Counted from the first letter of the stretch, positions 17,141-26,804 are shown. The stretch is 64,000 nt of DNA from an uncultured Caulobacteraceae bacterium (GCA_937138625.1 CAKZPF010000003.1:186001-250000), one strand, 5' to 3'. The notes: generated by a model from the letters alone, not told the origin. A program made the numbers and translations.

Positions 17141-18262
17141 ATGAAACTGTGGATTGCACTGCTGGCCTGTTGGCTTTGGGTCGCGCCGGCTTGGGCGCAA
17201 TTGGTGACCACTTCGGCCAAGCACGCCGCCATTATGGATTATGAAACCGGCCAGGTCTTGTGGGAAAAAGATGGCCGTGTGCCCATGCCACCGGCCTCCA
17301 TGTCCAAGCTGATGACCAGCTATATGGTGTTTGAAAAGCTGAAAAACGACGAACTGAAGCTGACGGATAAGCTGCTGGTCTCGGAAAACGCCTGGCGCAA
17401 GGGTGGATCGAAAATGTTTGTGCGCGTGGGCGACACCGTACCGGTCGAGGATTTGCTGAAAGGCGTGATCATCCAATCCGGCAATGACGCCTGTATTGTG
17501 CTGGCTGAGGGCTTGTCTGGCTCGGAGGAATCGTTTGCCGCCGCCATGACCCGTAAAGCCAAGGACATCGGCCTTGAGAATTCCACCTTTGCCAATGCCA
17601 CCGGTTGGCCCGACCCCAACCATAAAATGAGCGCCGTGGATCTGGTCAAGTTGGCGCGCCTGATTGTCAAGGATCACCCCGAAAGTCTGATCTATTATGC
17701 GCAAACCAGCTTTACCTATAATGGCATCAAGCAGGGCAATCGTAACCCGCTCTTGGGCACCTTTCCCGGCGCTGATGGCCTGAAAACTGGCCATACCGAA
17801 GAAAGCGGCTATGGCCTGGTGGGCACCGCCGAGCGGGATGGCCAGCGGCGCATCATTGCCTTCAACGGCACCACCAGTATGCAGGAACGCGCCGACGAGG
17901 CCAGGAGCCTGCTGACCCAGGCCTTTTTTGATTTTGAAATGGTGCCCCTGTTCACCGAGGGCGAAGTCGTTGGGGCCGCCAAGGTGCTGAAAGGCAAAAG
18001 CCCCGAGGTCAATTTGATCGCGCCCAAAGATCTCAAATTCGGCGTTCACAAGGCGGCGCGCAAAAGTTTGAAAGCCGAGGTGGTCTATCAAGGCCCTCTG
18101 AAGCCAGGCTTTAAGAAAGGCGATGTCATCGCCCAGTTGGTGGTCAGTGCCGAAGGGCGCGCCCCGGAAACCTTTGATCTGGTGGCCGCCGAAGGCGTCA
18201 AAAAAGCCGGACTGTTCGGCACCATTGGCGCGGGCTGGGGCCGGATTTTTGGCGGGCAGTGA
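17141..18262 (+). CDS. dacA: D-alanyl-D-alanine carboxypeptidase (PBP5/6 type, peptidase S11)
   Basis: About 373 residues from the ATG at 17141, which gives a clean signal peptide (MKLWIALLACWLWVAPAWA, cut before QLV). An upstream ATG at 17105 would spoil it. The serine enzyme motifs are present: ASMSKLM (SxxK), SGNDAC (SxN) and LKTGHTEESG (KTG). The C-terminal beta domain is complete. It trims the terminal D-Ala of peptidoglycan stem peptides in the periplasm. The stop TGA overlaps the tmk start, heading an operon of very closely spaced genes. Confidence 0.95.
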   Translation: MKLWIALLACWLWVAPAWAQLVTTSAKHAAIMDYETGQVLWEKDGRVPMPPASMSKLMTSYMVFEKLKNDELKLTDKLLVSENAWRKGGSKMFVRVGDTVPVEDLLKGVIIQSGNDACIVLAEGLSGSEESFAAAMTRKAKDIGLENSTFANATGWPDPNHKMSAVDLVKLARLIVKDHPESLIYYAQTSFTYNGIKQGNRNPLLGTFPGADGLKTGHTEESGYGLVGTAERDGQRRIIAFNGTTSMQERADEARSLLTQAFFDFEMVPLFTEGEVVGAAKVLKGKSPEVNLIAPKDLKFGVHKAARKSLKAEVVYQGPLKPGFKKGDVIAQLVVSAEGRAPETFDLVAAEGVKKAGLFGTIGAGWGRIFGGQ

Positions 18263-18903
18263 TGCCGGGCCTGTTGATCACCTTTGAAGGCGGCGAAGGC
18301 GCCGGCAAAACCACCCAAATCGCCCGCATTGGAGACGCCCTGGAAAGCCAAGGTCTGTCGGTATTGCGCACACGAGAGCCCGGCGGCACCCCCAGCGCCG
18401 AGGCCTTGCGCACTTTGGTGAAATCCCCCCCAAGCGCGCTGTCGCCCATGGCCGAGGCTTTGGTGTTTGCGGCCGCCCGCGCCGATCATGTGGCCAATGT
18501 CATCAAGCCCGCGCTTGATAAGGGATTTGTGGTGCTGTGTGATCGCTTTATCGACTCGACGCGGGCCTATCAGTCCGCCGGCGGAGGCTTGGCTATGGAT
18601 GACATTTTGACACTCGAGCACCTGAGCTGTGGGGACCTGAAACCGGACCTGACCATCATTTTTGACCAACCCATCGAGGACGGCCTGGCCCGCGCCCATC
18701 AACGCGGCCCCCAAGACAGCTTCGAGGCTCGGGATCTTGCCTACCATCAGCGCTTGCGCCAAGCCTTTTTGGATATCGCCGCCCAGGAACCCGATCGCTG
18801 CCAGGTCATTGACGCCAGCCTTGAGGTCGCAGCCGTCAGCGAGCACATCCTGGCCGGTCTGCGCCCAGCCCTGCAAACCCTGACGCCCGAGGGGCAGGCA
18901 TGA
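18262..18903 (+). CDS. tmk: Thymidylate kinase
   Basis: 213 residues starting at the ATG that shares one base with the dacA stop; a GTG one codon earlier is an alternative. P-loop FEGGEGAGKTTQ, the dTMP-binding TREPGGTPSAE, the DRFIDSTRAYQ motif, and a short LID region around residues 140-155. It phosphorylates dTMP to dTDP. It ends inside the start of holB (ATGA overlap). The tmk-holB-tatD order is widely conserved. Confidence 0.97.
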   Translation: MPGLLITFEGGEGAGKTTQIARIGDALESQGLSVLRTREPGGTPSAEALRTLVKSPPSALSPMAEALVFAAARADHVANVIKPALDKGFVVLCDRFIDSTRAYQSAGGGLAMDDILTLEHLSCGDLKPDLTIIFDQPIEDGLARAHQRGPQDSFEARDLAYHQRLRQAFLDIAAQEPDRCQVIDASLEVAAVSEHILAGLRPALQTLTPEGQA

Positions 18904-19973
18904 GCGGGCCAGGCATGACCGACGAGATCGAAACCGATCGCCAGCCCGGCTGCGCCCACCCGCGTGAGACCTTCAGCTTTTTTGGCCAAGAAAAGGCAGA
19001 GGCGGACCTCGCCCGCGCCCTGCAAAGTGGTCATATGCACCATGCCTGGTTGCTGACAGGGCCAGAAGGCGTGGGCAAGGCCACCTTGGCCTATCGGGCG
19101 GCGCGTGTGCTGTTGGGGGCGCGCGTGGTCTCGGGGCTGAACACTGACCCCGAAGATCCCGTCAGCCGTCAGATCGCTGCCCAGTCCCACCCGGACCTAC
19201 TGGTGCTGCGCCGCGCCGTGGAGGGCGGCAAGGCCAAGACCGCCGTCACGGTGGATGTCGCGCGCCAATTGCCCGAGTTTTTTGCCAAATCCGCCAGCCA
19301 CAATGGCGCGCGGGTGGCCATCATCGACACTGCCGATGACATGAACGAAAACGCCGCCAATGCGATTTTGAAAACACTGGAAGAACCACCACCACGGGGC
19401 GTGATTTTTTTGTTGGCCCGCACGCCTGGCCGGTTGTTGCCCACCATCCGCTCGCGGTGTCGGGTGTTGCGGCTGCCACCCGTGGGCACGCCTGCGATCA
19501 CGGACGCCCTGATCAGCACCACCGCCATGTCCGTGGACCGGGCCCAGACTCTGGCGCAATTGGCCAATGGCGCGCCGGGCCGCGCCTTGGCGCTGGCGGC
19601 CAGCAATGCCGATGAGCTCTATACCGAGATCCTGGAGATGCTGGGTCGGATGCCCGATGTCGCCGATGGTGAAGTTCTGAAATTTGCCGAACGCATGAAA
19701 AAACCGGGTGCCGAGCCTGCCTATGCCCTGGCGCGCACCGTTTTGCTGAGCGTGATGACCGAGCTCGCGCGTTTGCAATCTGGCCAAGGCCAGCTTGAAG
19801 ACCTGCGCCCCATCGCCAGCCGTGCGCCCGCGGCCGCCTGGGCGCAATTGGCCCAGAGCAGCGAAGCCTTCCTGAGCACTGCGGATCGTTTGAACATCGA
19901 CAAGGGGGATGTCATGGTGCGGCTGTTGGATTCGTTCCAAGATACTCTGTCCACCACACCCGTCATCAGCTGA
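18900..19973 (+). CDS. holB: DNA polymerase III delta' subunit
   Basis: 357 residues of the clamp-loader AAA+ fold. FFGQEKAEADL and HHAWLLTGPEGVGKATLA give a P-loop typical of delta'. The sensor stretch is ARVAIIDTADDMNENAANAILKTLEEPP, followed by TIRSRCRVLRL. The zinc-binding cysteines found in E. coli delta' are not obvious here. The start overlaps the tmk stop by 4 bp. It holds part of the DnaX clamp-loader complex at the replication fork. Confidence 0.95.
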   Translation: MSGPGMTDEIETDRQPGCAHPRETFSFFGQEKAEADLARALQSGHMHHAWLLTGPEGVGKATLAYRAARVLLGARVVSGLNTDPEDPVSRQIAAQSHPDLLVLRRAVEGGKAKTAVTVDVARQLPEFFAKSASHNGARVAIIDTADDMNENAANAILKTLEEPPPRGVIFLLARTPGRLLPTIRSRCRVLRLPPVGTPAITDALISTTAMSVDRAQTLAQLANGAPGRALALAASNADELYTEILEMLGRMPDVADGEVLKFAERMKKPGAEPAYALARTVLLSVMTELARLQSGQGQLEDLRPIASRAPAAAWAQLAQSSEAFLSTADRLNIDKGDVMVRLLDSFQDTLSTTPVIS

Positions 19974-19982
19974 GTTTGTATT

Positions 19983-20801
19983 ATGAAATTGATCGACAGT
20001 CATGTGAACCTGCACCACGCGGACTTTGCCGACGACCAAGCCGAGGTCATTGCGCGCGCCCGCGCCGCCGGCATTGGCCTGATGGTGACCATTTCTGACA
20101 AGCTGGCCCATGCGCTCCAGATTCTGCCCATAGCCGAGGGCCATGACGACATCTTTGCCACCATCGGCACCCACCCCCACGAGGCCAAAGACAACCCGGA
20201 CATCACGCCCGAAGACCTGTTGCCTTTTGCCGATCACCCCAAGGTCGTGGCCTTTGGCGAGACCGGGCTCGATTATCACTATGGCTTTTCGCCGCGCGAT
20301 ATCCAAATTGCCAATTTCAAGGCCCACATTGCCGCCAGTCAGCGCTCAGGCCTGCCGCTGGTGGTGCACACCCGCGAAGCCGATGAGGATTGCGAGCAGA
20401 TCTTACAAACCGCCTATGCCGAGGCGCCGTTTAAGATTTTGATGCATTGCTATACGTCGGGCCAGCGTTTGGCGGATGTGGCCGCCGAGCTCGGGGCCTG
20501 GTTTTCGGTCTCGGGCATTGCCACCTTCAAAAATGCCCAGGCCGTGCGCGATGTGATCGCCACCATGCCGGAAGACCGCATCATCCTTGAGACCGATTGC
20601 CCATATCTGGCCCCTGTGCCCATGCGCGGCAAGCGCAACGAACCCAGCTTTCTGCCCCATGTGGCCGCAAAGCTGGCTGAGATCCGCGGCTGGAGCCTAG
20701 AAGAGACCGCCCAGCGCACCAACACCGCCTGTCTGCGCCTGTTTGACAAAATCACCGTGCCCGATGCCCTGCGTACCGAGCTGATGGGCACGACCGCATG
20801 A
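19983..20801 (+). CDS. tatD: TatD family metal-dependent hydrolase
   Basis: 272 residues, TIM-barrel metallohydrolase. The family motifs are present: FGETGLDYHY with a metal-binding Glu, LVVHTREADED, MHCYTSG, and ILETDCPYLAPVPMRGKRNEP at the end. The N-terminal metal motif, usually SHCHL (HxH), reads IDSHVNLHH (H7, then N9), so the second histidine is replaced unless H11 or H12 substitutes. TatD enzymes act as nucleases on DNA ends or D-aminoacyl products. It starts 9 bp after holB and overlaps the next gene by 4 bp. Confidence 0.92.
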   Translation: MKLIDSHVNLHHADFADDQAEVIARARAAGIGLMVTISDKLAHALQILPIAEGHDDIFATIGTHPHEAKDNPDITPEDLLPFADHPKVVAFGETGLDYHYGFSPRDIQIANFKAHIAASQRSGLPLVVHTREADEDCEQILQTAYAEAPFKILMHCYTSGQRLADVAAELGAWFSVSGIATFKNAQAVRDVIATMPEDRIILETDCPYLAPVPMRGKRNEPSFLPHVAAKLAEIRGWSLEETAQRTNTACLRLFDKITVPDALRTELMGTTA

Positions 20802-21604
20802 GCCTGTCGGCCATTTTGCTGGGCTGTGGATCATCAGGCGGCGTGCCGCGCCTGGGTGGGCCAGACGGGGCCGGGGATTGGGGCGACTGTGACCCCAGCA
20901 ACCCCAAAAACCGCCGCAGCCGATCGTCCCTGTTGGTACGTCAAACGGCAAGCCATGGCATAACCCAGGTGTTGGTGGACACGGCCCCCGACCTGCGAGA
21001 GCAACTGTTGCGCAATCACATATCGGATCTCGATGCCGTGCTGTTCAGCCATGACCATGCCGACCAGACCCATGGCATCGATGATGTGCGGCCCCTGTTT
21101 CATCGCCGCCGCGCGCCCATTCCCGCCTATTGGGATGCGGCCACCCAAGCAAGCCTGCACCCCCGTTTTTCATATATATTTGAAGGGCGGGGGGGCTATC
21201 CCGCCATTTTGAACGCTCAGCCCATGGCGGCCCCCGGCACCGAGATGCAGATATCCGGCGCGGGCGGTGATCTGCCGGTGATGCCGATCCTGCAAGACCA
21301 TGGCGGTGGGCCCTCCTTAGGGTTCCGCTTTGGGCCGCTCGCGTACAGCAATGATGTGGTCAATCTGGATGAGGCGGCCTTTGGCCTGCTTGAGGGCGTT
21401 GAGGTTTGGATTGTCGATGCGCTGCGCCGCGCCCCCCATCCCACGCATGCCCATTTGGACAAAACCCTGGGCTGGATCGAGCGCCTGCAGCCAAAACGCG
21501 CGATCTTAACGAATATGCATATTGATCTGGATTACGATGCCCTGTGTCGGGAGTTACCGCCCGGCGTCGAGCCCGGATTTGATAGCATGGTGATTGACCT
21601 ATGA
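20798..21604 (+). CDS. MBL-fold metallohydrolase (PhnP-like)
   Basis: 268 residues. It opens with the SAILLGCGSSGGVPR motif typical of PhnP/YcbX-neighbour MBL proteins, followed by the zinc site SHDHADQTHGIDD, later ILQDHG, AYSNDV and a C-terminal THAHLD. Relatives are phosphodiesterases (PhnP cuts cyclic ribose phosphates). The gene immediately after tatD is conserved in many alphaproteobacteria. Coupled at both ends by ATGA overlaps. Exact substrate unknown. Confidence 0.88.
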   Translation: MSLSAILLGCGSSGGVPRLGGPDGAGDWGDCDPSNPKNRRSRSSLLVRQTASHGITQVLVDTAPDLREQLLRNHISDLDAVLFSHDHADQTHGIDDVRPLFHRRRAPIPAYWDAATQASLHPRFSYIFEGRGGYPAILNAQPMAAPGTEMQISGAGGDLPVMPILQDHGGGPSLGFRFGPLAYSNDVVNLDEAAFGLLEGVEVWIVDALRRAPHPTHAHLDKTLGWIERLQPKRAILTNMHIDLDYDALCRELPPGVEPGFDSMVIDL

Positions 21605-22071
21605 TTATAGCCCTGACCCCCATCGCCGTTGTTGGCCAAGGACGACAAACGCCCGAGGATGACAACTGGGGCGAGGAAGAGGCCGTGATTGTACTGGACC
21701 CCGAGCGGTTCAGCCCGGAGTCTTTGCAAGGCATTGAAGATTTCTCGCATATCGAGGTGGTCTCGTGGATGCACCAAGTCGAGCAAGAAAAGATCGAGTA
21801 TAAATCTCGCCACCCCCGTGGCAACAGCGATTGGCCCAAGGTGGGCATTTTCGCCCAAAGGGGCCGTGAGCGTCCCAACCAAATCGGCACCAGCATCTGC
21901 CAGATCTTGGGCACCAAGGATTTGATGATCCACGTCAAAGGACTCGATCTGATTCACGGCACCCCCATTTTGGACATCAAACCGGTCATCAGCGGCTTCC
22001 TGCCCCAAGGCAAAGTCAAAGAACCAACCTGGGCGAAAGAGATTATGAAACGCTATTGGTCAAATGCTTAG
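21601..22071 (+). CDS. TrmO-like tRNA methyltransferase (TsaA/UPF0066 fold)
   Basis: 156 residues. The central stretch FAQRGRERPNQIGTSICQIL followed by VKGLDLIHGTPILDIKPVI is diagnostic of the TsaA/TrmO beta-barrel, which uses S-adenosylmethionine to methylate N6 of t6A37 in tRNA. The C-terminal substrate-binding domain of E. coli TrmO (235 residues) is missing, as in many short homologues. It overlaps the MBL gene by 4 bp and is probably the last gene of the run that begins at dacA. Confidence 0.85.
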   Translation: MIIALTPIAVVGQGRQTPEDDNWGEEEAVIVLDPERFSPESLQGIEDFSHIEVVSWMHQVEQEKIEYKSRHPRGNSDWPKVGIFAQRGRERPNQIGTSICQILGTKDLMIHVKGLDLIHGTPILDIKPVISGFLPQGKVKEPTWAKEIMKRYWSNA

Positions 22072-22202
22072 GGCTGCGAACTACTAACCTATAATCCATT
22101 TACTATATTGCATGAACCGGACCAGATATTCATAATTATTTTATGGCCTGGGAATTCATAAAATGATATATGTAAGAAATTACATTTAGTATATTTTTGA
22201 TT

Positions 22203-22625
22203 ATGGATGTCACCACCCTCGACAGCATTGCCGAAAGATTGAACGTCTCAGGCAGCCTTAGAGACATTACAGCCCGCGCAGCTTATGCCGCGACAAAAAA
22301 TCGTGTCCGTAAAGCAATGGCAGAGATGAGCATCATAGGCACCAAAGCCGTTGCCCACATAAGCGCCGCCATGGCGCAGCCATTCGATTTCATGCATGAA
22401 GTTGATGACTCGACCCCAGCAGGGGCACAATGGCAACTCGTTCCGGGTATGCTGAGCTTAGCCAATTCGCTTTATAAAATGGCAAGCGAACAAGTTGCCG
22501 ATTATCAAGAAAATGGTGGACAATACACTGGCAGCTTAAACACTGATCTCAGAGCCAGTAAGGACATGATTAACCACACCCAAGATGTTTATACATATCG
22601 TAAAGATAATGATTTTTACGAATAA
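22203..22625 (+). CDS. Hypothetical protein, alpha-helical, no recognised domain
   Basis: 140 residues from the ATG at 22203 (a TTG two codons earlier is possible). Nothing recognised. The sequence is Ala/Ser/Met-rich and predicted mainly helical, with no signal peptide or membrane segment, and it ends in a charged tail (YRKDNDFYE). It sits alone after a 130-bp AT-rich leader and converges on the VOC gene with a 3-bp gap. Composition is less GC-rich than flanking genes. It is one of several small orphan genes here that stand singly between housekeeping genes. Confidence 0.6.
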   Translation: MDVTTLDSIAERLNVSGSLRDITARAAYAATKNRVRKAMAEMSIIGTKAVAHISAAMAQPFDFMHEVDDSTPAGAQWQLVPGMLSLANSLYKMASEQVADYQENGGQYTGSLNTDLRASKDMINHTQDVYTYRKDNDFYE

Positions 22626-22628
22626 GCC

Positions 22629-22997
22629 CTAACCCTTTGTCCACACGGCCAGTTCCGTACCGGCGGGATCGCGAAAGTGAAACCGCTTGCCGCCGGGGAA
22701 CTCCACATCCGGACCCAACAGCACACCACCCGCATCCTGGATGCGGGTTTTGGCGTGCTCAATATCATCGGTATACAGCACGGGCAGGGGACGGGCGTCT
22801 TCCCCAGTCTCTTGGGTGCGAATGCCGCCAGCCTCCGCGCGGCTCCCGTCATGAAACGACAGATACTGCCCGCCCCAATCGGTGAAGGTCCAGCCCAGCG
22901 CCGCCTCGTAAAAGGCACGAATTTTGGGCAAATCCGGTGCCGCGAACTCCATGTAATCGACACGGGCTACAGGCGGGTTTTCAGGAGTGTCGTTCAT
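22629..22997 (-). CDS. VOC-superfamily (glyoxalase/bleomycin-resistance fold) protein
   Basis: 122 residues making one beta-alpha-beta-beta-beta pair: VDYMEFAAPDLPKIRAFYEAALGW, then LPVLYTDDIEHAKTRIQDAGG and FHFRDPAGTELAVW. This is the compact VOC fold; such proteins are metal-dependent lyases, isomerases or binding proteins. The His usually seen in the first strand is absent, so the metal site is uncertain. The ATG overlaps the enoyl-CoA hydratase stop by 4 bp, implying a shared transcript with the acyl-CoA genes. Substrate unknown. Confidence 0.85.
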   Translation of the reverse strand: MNDTPENPPVARVDYMEFAAPDLPKIRAFYEAALGWTFTDWGGQYLSFHDGSRAEAGGIRTQETGEDARPLPVLYTDDIEHAKTRIQDAGGVLLGPDVEFPGGKRFHFRDPAGTELAVWTKG

Positions 22998-23770
22998 GTC
23001 CGATCTCCGAACTGAGCTTGGCGCTTGGTTTTGAAGGCATGCACCCCCTCGGCGTACTCGAGCCCCCCAATCGCCTGGTGGATCAGCGCCCGATGTGATG
23101 GCGTTTCCGCCTGTTGGCCCGCCAACACGTCCGCCATCATCCGTTTCATGTTCACCACGGCGTTAGGGGCCAAGGTCGCAATGGTTTTGGCGGTATCCAG
23201 GGCGGACGACAAGGGGTCCTGGGCCATTTGGTTCACAAGCCCCATCTCTTGGGCCTCGGGGGCGAAAACGGTGCGAGCTGTGAAGATCAGATCTTTGGTG
23301 CGCGCCGGCCCCAGCAGCTGCATCACCCGCCGCAGATCATCATACGGATAAACCAAGCCCAATTTCGCAGGTGTGATGGCAAATTTCGCCTCTGGCGCCG
23401 CCACCCGCAGGTCGGCCGCCACCGCCAAGCCAACGGCCCCACCAAAACACGCACCCTGGATGGCCGCGATCACCGGCACAGGACAGCGGGCGACGGTGTT
23501 TGTGGCCGCGGCCACCGCATCGAAATACCGATCCACGCTGACACGGCTGGCGTAGGCCACTTCGAACTCGTCGATATCGGCACCGACACAGAAATGCTTA
23601 CCTGCGCCCGAAAGGACAACAGCCTTGATGGATCTGTGCTGATTGATGGTGGCGAAGCCATCGGCCAAAGCCTGCCAACTGGCCAAATCGAGCGCATTGC
23701 CTTTGTCGGGTCTGTTCAACCGCACCTGGGCGATGGGCCCTTCCAGGGTCAGGGTGACGGTTTCGGACAT
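22994..23770 (-). CDS. Enoyl-CoA hydratase/isomerase (crotonase) family protein
   Basis: 258 residues of the crotonase fold: VRLNRPDKGNALD, the oxyanion-hole AVVLSGAGKHFCVGADI, AAIQGACFGGAVGLAVAADLRVA, and AKLGLVYPYDDLRRVMQLLG. It likely hydrates or isomerises a short unsaturated acyl-CoA. Positions of the usual catalytic glutamates are not clear (GLVYPYDD replaces the usual PEV.LG), so the exact reaction is open. It follows the glutaryl-CoA dehydrogenase-like gene by 9 bp, so it may act on crotonyl-CoA made by it. Confidence 0.9.
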   Translation of the reverse strand: MSETVTLTLEGPIAQVRLNRPDKGNALDLASWQALADGFATINQHRSIKAVVLSGAGKHFCVGADIDEFEVAYASRVSVDRYFDAVAAATNTVARCPVPVIAAIQGACFGGAVGLAVAADLRVAAPEAKFAITPAKLGLVYPYDDLRRVMQLLGPARTKDLIFTARTVFAPEAQEMGLVNQMAQDPLSSALDTAKTIATLAPNAVVNMKRMMADVLAGQQAETPSHRALIHQAIGGLEYAEGVHAFKTKRQAQFGDRT

Positions 23771-23779
23771 GATGCGTCT

Positions 23780-24967
23780 TTAAAAGGCCGCCAGGCCCGT
23801 TTGCGCCCGGCCCAAAATCAGCGCGTGGATATCGTGCGTGCCTTCATAGGTGTTGACGGTTTCAAGGTTCGCCATCACCCGGAAGACATGATACTCGCCG
23901 GAAATGCCATTGCCGCCGTGCACATCCCGACTGACGCGGGCGATATCGAGAGCTTTGCCGCAGTTGTTGCGCTTCATCAGGCTGATGGCCTCGGGCACCC
24001 AGGCGCCCTGATCGATCATACGCCCAAGCTGTAAGGCGCCCTGCAGGCCCAAAGCGATTTCGGTTTGCATATCCGCCAGTTTCTTTTGCACCAATTGCGT
24101 GCCCGCCAGCGGCCGGCCAAACAATTGCCGATCGAGCGCATATTGCCGCGTTTGCTGCCAACAGAACTCGGCCGCCCCCATCACGCCCCACGCAATGCCA
24201 TAGCGCGCTTTGTTCAGGCACGAAAACGGTCCCCGCAGCCCTTTGACATTGGGCAACAGACGGTCTTCCGGCAGCCAGCAGTCTTCCAAAACGATCTCGC
24301 CGGTGATCGAAGCCCGCAGGCTCAGCTTGCCTTCGATTTTGGGCGTCGAGAAGCCTTTATCTCCGCGCTCGACGACAAAGCCGCGAATTTGGCCGTCCAG
24401 CATGGCCCAAACCACCGCCAAATCCGCAATCGGCGAATTGGTGATCCACATCTTGGCCCCGTTCAGGCGATAGCCATCGCCATCCTTCACGGCCTTGGTG
24501 CGCATATTGGCAGGATCCGAGCCGCCATCGGGCTCGGTCAGGCCAAAGCAGCCCACCCATTCCCCAGTGGCCAGCTTCGGCAGATATTTCATGCGTTGGT
24601 CTTCGGTGCCGAACTCATAGATCGGATACATCACCAGCGACGACTGCACCGACATCGCCGAACGATAACCGCTGTCCACGCGCTCAACTTCCCGGGCAAT
24701 CAGGCCATAGGCCACGTGGTTGGTGCCCGCACAGCCATATTTTTCCGGCAGGGTGCAGCCCAACAGACCCAAGGCGCCCATTTCCGTCATGATCTCACGA
24801 TCAAAACGCTCGTCTTCATAGGCGCTTTGCACACGCGGCAGCAGCTTGTCCTGGCAGTATTGGCGCGCGCCTTCGGCCATCAGACGTTCGTCTTCGCTCA
24901 GCTGGCCCGCAAGGTCCAAGGGGTCGTCCCAGCGAAAGGTGGCGGTGGGTTTGGTGGGTGCATTCAT
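23780..24967 (-). CDS. gcdH: Glutaryl-CoA dehydrogenase (acyl-CoA dehydrogenase family)
   Basis: 395 residues, normal for GcdH. Distinctive motifs: [17 protein letters not shown] at the start, [67 protein letters not shown], and the catalytic Glu in [17 protein letters not shown]. It oxidises and decarboxylates glutaryl-CoA to crotonyl-CoA using FAD, a step of lysine and tryptophan breakdown. The neighbouring hydratase fits the next step. Confidence 0.93.
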   Translation of the reverse strand: MNAPTKPTATFRWDDPLDLAGQLSEDERLMAEGARQYCQDKLLPRVQSAYEDERFDREIMTEMGALGLLGCTLPEKYGCAGTNHVAYGLIAREVERVDSGYRSAMSVQSSLVMYPIYEFGTEDQRMKYLPKLATGEWVGCFGLTEPDGGSDPANMRTKAVKDGDGYRLNGAKMWITNSPIADLAVVWAMLDGQIRGFVVERGDKGFSTPKIEGKLSLRASITGEIVLEDCWLPEDRLLPNVKGLRGPFSCLNKARYGIAWGVMGAAEFCWQQTRQYALDRQLFGRPLAGTQLVQKKLADMQTEIALGLQGALQLGRMIDQGAWVPEAISLMKRNNCGKALDIARVSRDVHGGNGISGEYHVFRVMANLETVNTYEGTHDIHALILGRAQTGLAAF

Positions 24968-25152
24968 GGCTTTTATCCTGTGTTTGTGCTGATTATCTCG
25001 TGCTTACGGGTCAGGGTCAAGCGATGATGCGGTCTATGCCAAACGCATCAGATCTTAAGCGCAAAATATTTATGGCCTTAGGAGCATTATCCCTTCACGC
25101 ATTAAAACTTATATGATATGAAACACAAAAATTTACGCAGACGGACGCGCAC

Positions 25153-25473
25153 ATGACAAATTTCCCCGCTAATTTCCTATTTTCTGACCCTCTGGCCATG
25201 ATGATGCCCGGGGCCTCGCCCAAGGCCTCTGATGAGGGGACTTGGGGTTCCGAGTTCCAGGTCCAAATCATTCCAGACACCGCAAAGGCCGAAAAAAACA
25301 CGCAACTGGACAGCTCGGACCTCAGTGCGCCAGTGTCTGTATATTCAGATATCACGCCGGCTCCTGCTGGCAGCCCCCCACAAGATCAACCCCACCTTTA
25401 TGATTGGGGAAGCGATAAACCAGGTCCTGAATTGGATTTTGGCGACTACCACACCCATGGCGGGCAGCACTAA
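25153..25473 (+). CDS. Hypothetical small acidic protein
   Basis: 106 residues from an ATG at 25153. No recognised domain, no signal peptide. It is acidic and Pro/Asp/Ser-rich, and ends in a His/Gly tail (DYHTHGGQH). The RBS is weak, and overlapping frames on both strands exist, so expression is not certain. It lies alone before alanine dehydrogenase. The N-terminus (MTNFPANFLFSDPLAMMMPG) loosely recalls the leaderless starts of the other small Ca-loop proteins in this window, but shows no DxNGDG loop. Confidence 0.45.
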   Translation: MTNFPANFLFSDPLAMMMPGASPKASDEGTWGSEFQVQIIPDTAKAEKNTQLDSSDLSAPVSVYSDITPAPAGSPPQDQPHLYDWGSDKPGPELDFGDYHTHGGQH

Positions 25474-25564
25474 CCCTGGCGTCAAACAACAGCGTCTTGC
25501 GCTTTTTTATCCAATCGGGCATAGCGACGGCAGTGTTTTCTCGTGACCCAGAAAGGCCGTAGCC

Positions 25565-26698
25565 ATGCTGATCGGATGCCCCAAAGAAATCAAAACCCGT
25601 GAATATCGTGTCGGCCTGACGCCGGGCAGCGCGCGTGAGCTGATCCGCCATGGTCACCAGGTGATGATCCAACGTGGTGCGGGCGAAGAAATCGGCTTTT
25701 CTGCCGATATGTACCAAGCCATTGGCGCGGAAATCGTCGACACCGCCGAAGAGGTCTTTGCCCGCGCCGAGATGATCGTCAAGGTCAAGGAGCCCCAGCC
25801 CAACGAGTGCAAAATGCTGCGCCCAGGGCAAATTTTGTTCACCTATTTGCACCTGGCGCCAGACCCCGTGCAGACCCAAGGCCTGATCGACAGCGGCTGT
25901 ATCGCCATTGCCTATGAGACCGTAACCGACTCCAAAGGTCATCTGCCCTTGCTGGCCCCAATGTCAGAGGTTGCCGGACGCCTGTCCATCCAAGCCGGCG
26001 CCCATTGCCTGGAAATGAAACAAGGCGGTTGCGGCAAACTGCTGGGCGGTGTGCCAGGTGTGATGCCGGCCAAGGTTGTCATCATTGGCGGTGGTGTTGT
26101 CGGTATGAACGCCGCGCGCATGGCCAGTGGCATGGAATCCCAAGTCGTGATCCTGGATCGCAACCACAAACGCCTGCAAGAGCTGGACGAGCATTTTGGC
26201 TCGAAGGTGTTCACCGTGTTCTCGACCACCGAAACCATCGAAGAACATGTCCTGAGTGCCGATTTGGTCATTGGGGCCGTGTTGGTGCCGGGTGCGGCCT
26301 CACCCAAACTGGTGACCAAAGAGATGGTCAGCAAAATGAAGCGTGGCTCCGTGCTGGTGGATGTGGCCATTGACCAGGGCGGTTGCTTTGAAACCTCCAA
26401 GGCCACCACCCATGATGACCCGACCTATGTGGTCAATCAGTCGGTGCACTATTGTGTGGCCAACATGCCAGGGGCTGTGGCCCAGACCTCGACCGATGCC
26501 CTGAACAATGTCACCCTGCCGTTCACTTTGGCGCTGGCCAACAAGGGGGTTCGTCAAGCCCTGTTGGATGACCCGCACCTGAAGGCGGGCTTGAACATCT
26601 GGGAAGGCAAAGTCACCTATGACGCCGTGGCCACAGATCAAAACCTGCCCTATGTTTCGGCGGATGAGGTTTTGAAAGAAAAGGTGCTGGTGTCCTAG
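25565..26698 (+). CDS. ald: Alanine dehydrogenase
   Basis: 377 residues. Opening MLIGCPKEIKTREYRVGLTP and VKVKEPQPNE are the substrate-binding landmarks (the Arg and Lys). The Rossmann segment is VVIIGGGVVGMNAARMASGM, and NMPGAVAQTST carries the conserved C-terminal motif. It interconverts L-alanine and pyruvate plus ammonia with NAD. It is monocistronic, followed by a terminator at 26805-26833. Length is slightly above the usual 371. Confidence 0.97.
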   Translation: MLIGCPKEIKTREYRVGLTPGSARELIRHGHQVMIQRGAGEEIGFSADMYQAIGAEIVDTAEEVFARAEMIVKVKEPQPNECKMLRPGQILFTYLHLAPDPVQTQGLIDSGCIAIAYETVTDSKGHLPLLAPMSEVAGRLSIQAGAHCLEMKQGGCGKLLGGVPGVMPAKVVIIGGGVVGMNAARMASGMESQVVILDRNHKRLQELDEHFGSKVFTVFSTTETIEEHVLSADLVIGAVLVPGAASPKLVTKEMVSKMKRGSVLVDVAIDQGGCFETSKATTHDDPTYVVNQSVHYCVANMPGAVAQTSTDALNNVTLPFTLALANKGVRQALLDDPHLKAGLNIWEGKVTYDAVATDQNLPYVSADEVLKEKVLVS

Positions 26699-26804
26699 GC
26701 CTCCATCCTTTGTTTGATCAAGGATATTGATTTTCCCTGGTGGGAGCACTGTCTGGAGTGTAAAACCAGACATCAAGTCCTGAATTTGACGATCTATTCT
26801 TTAA

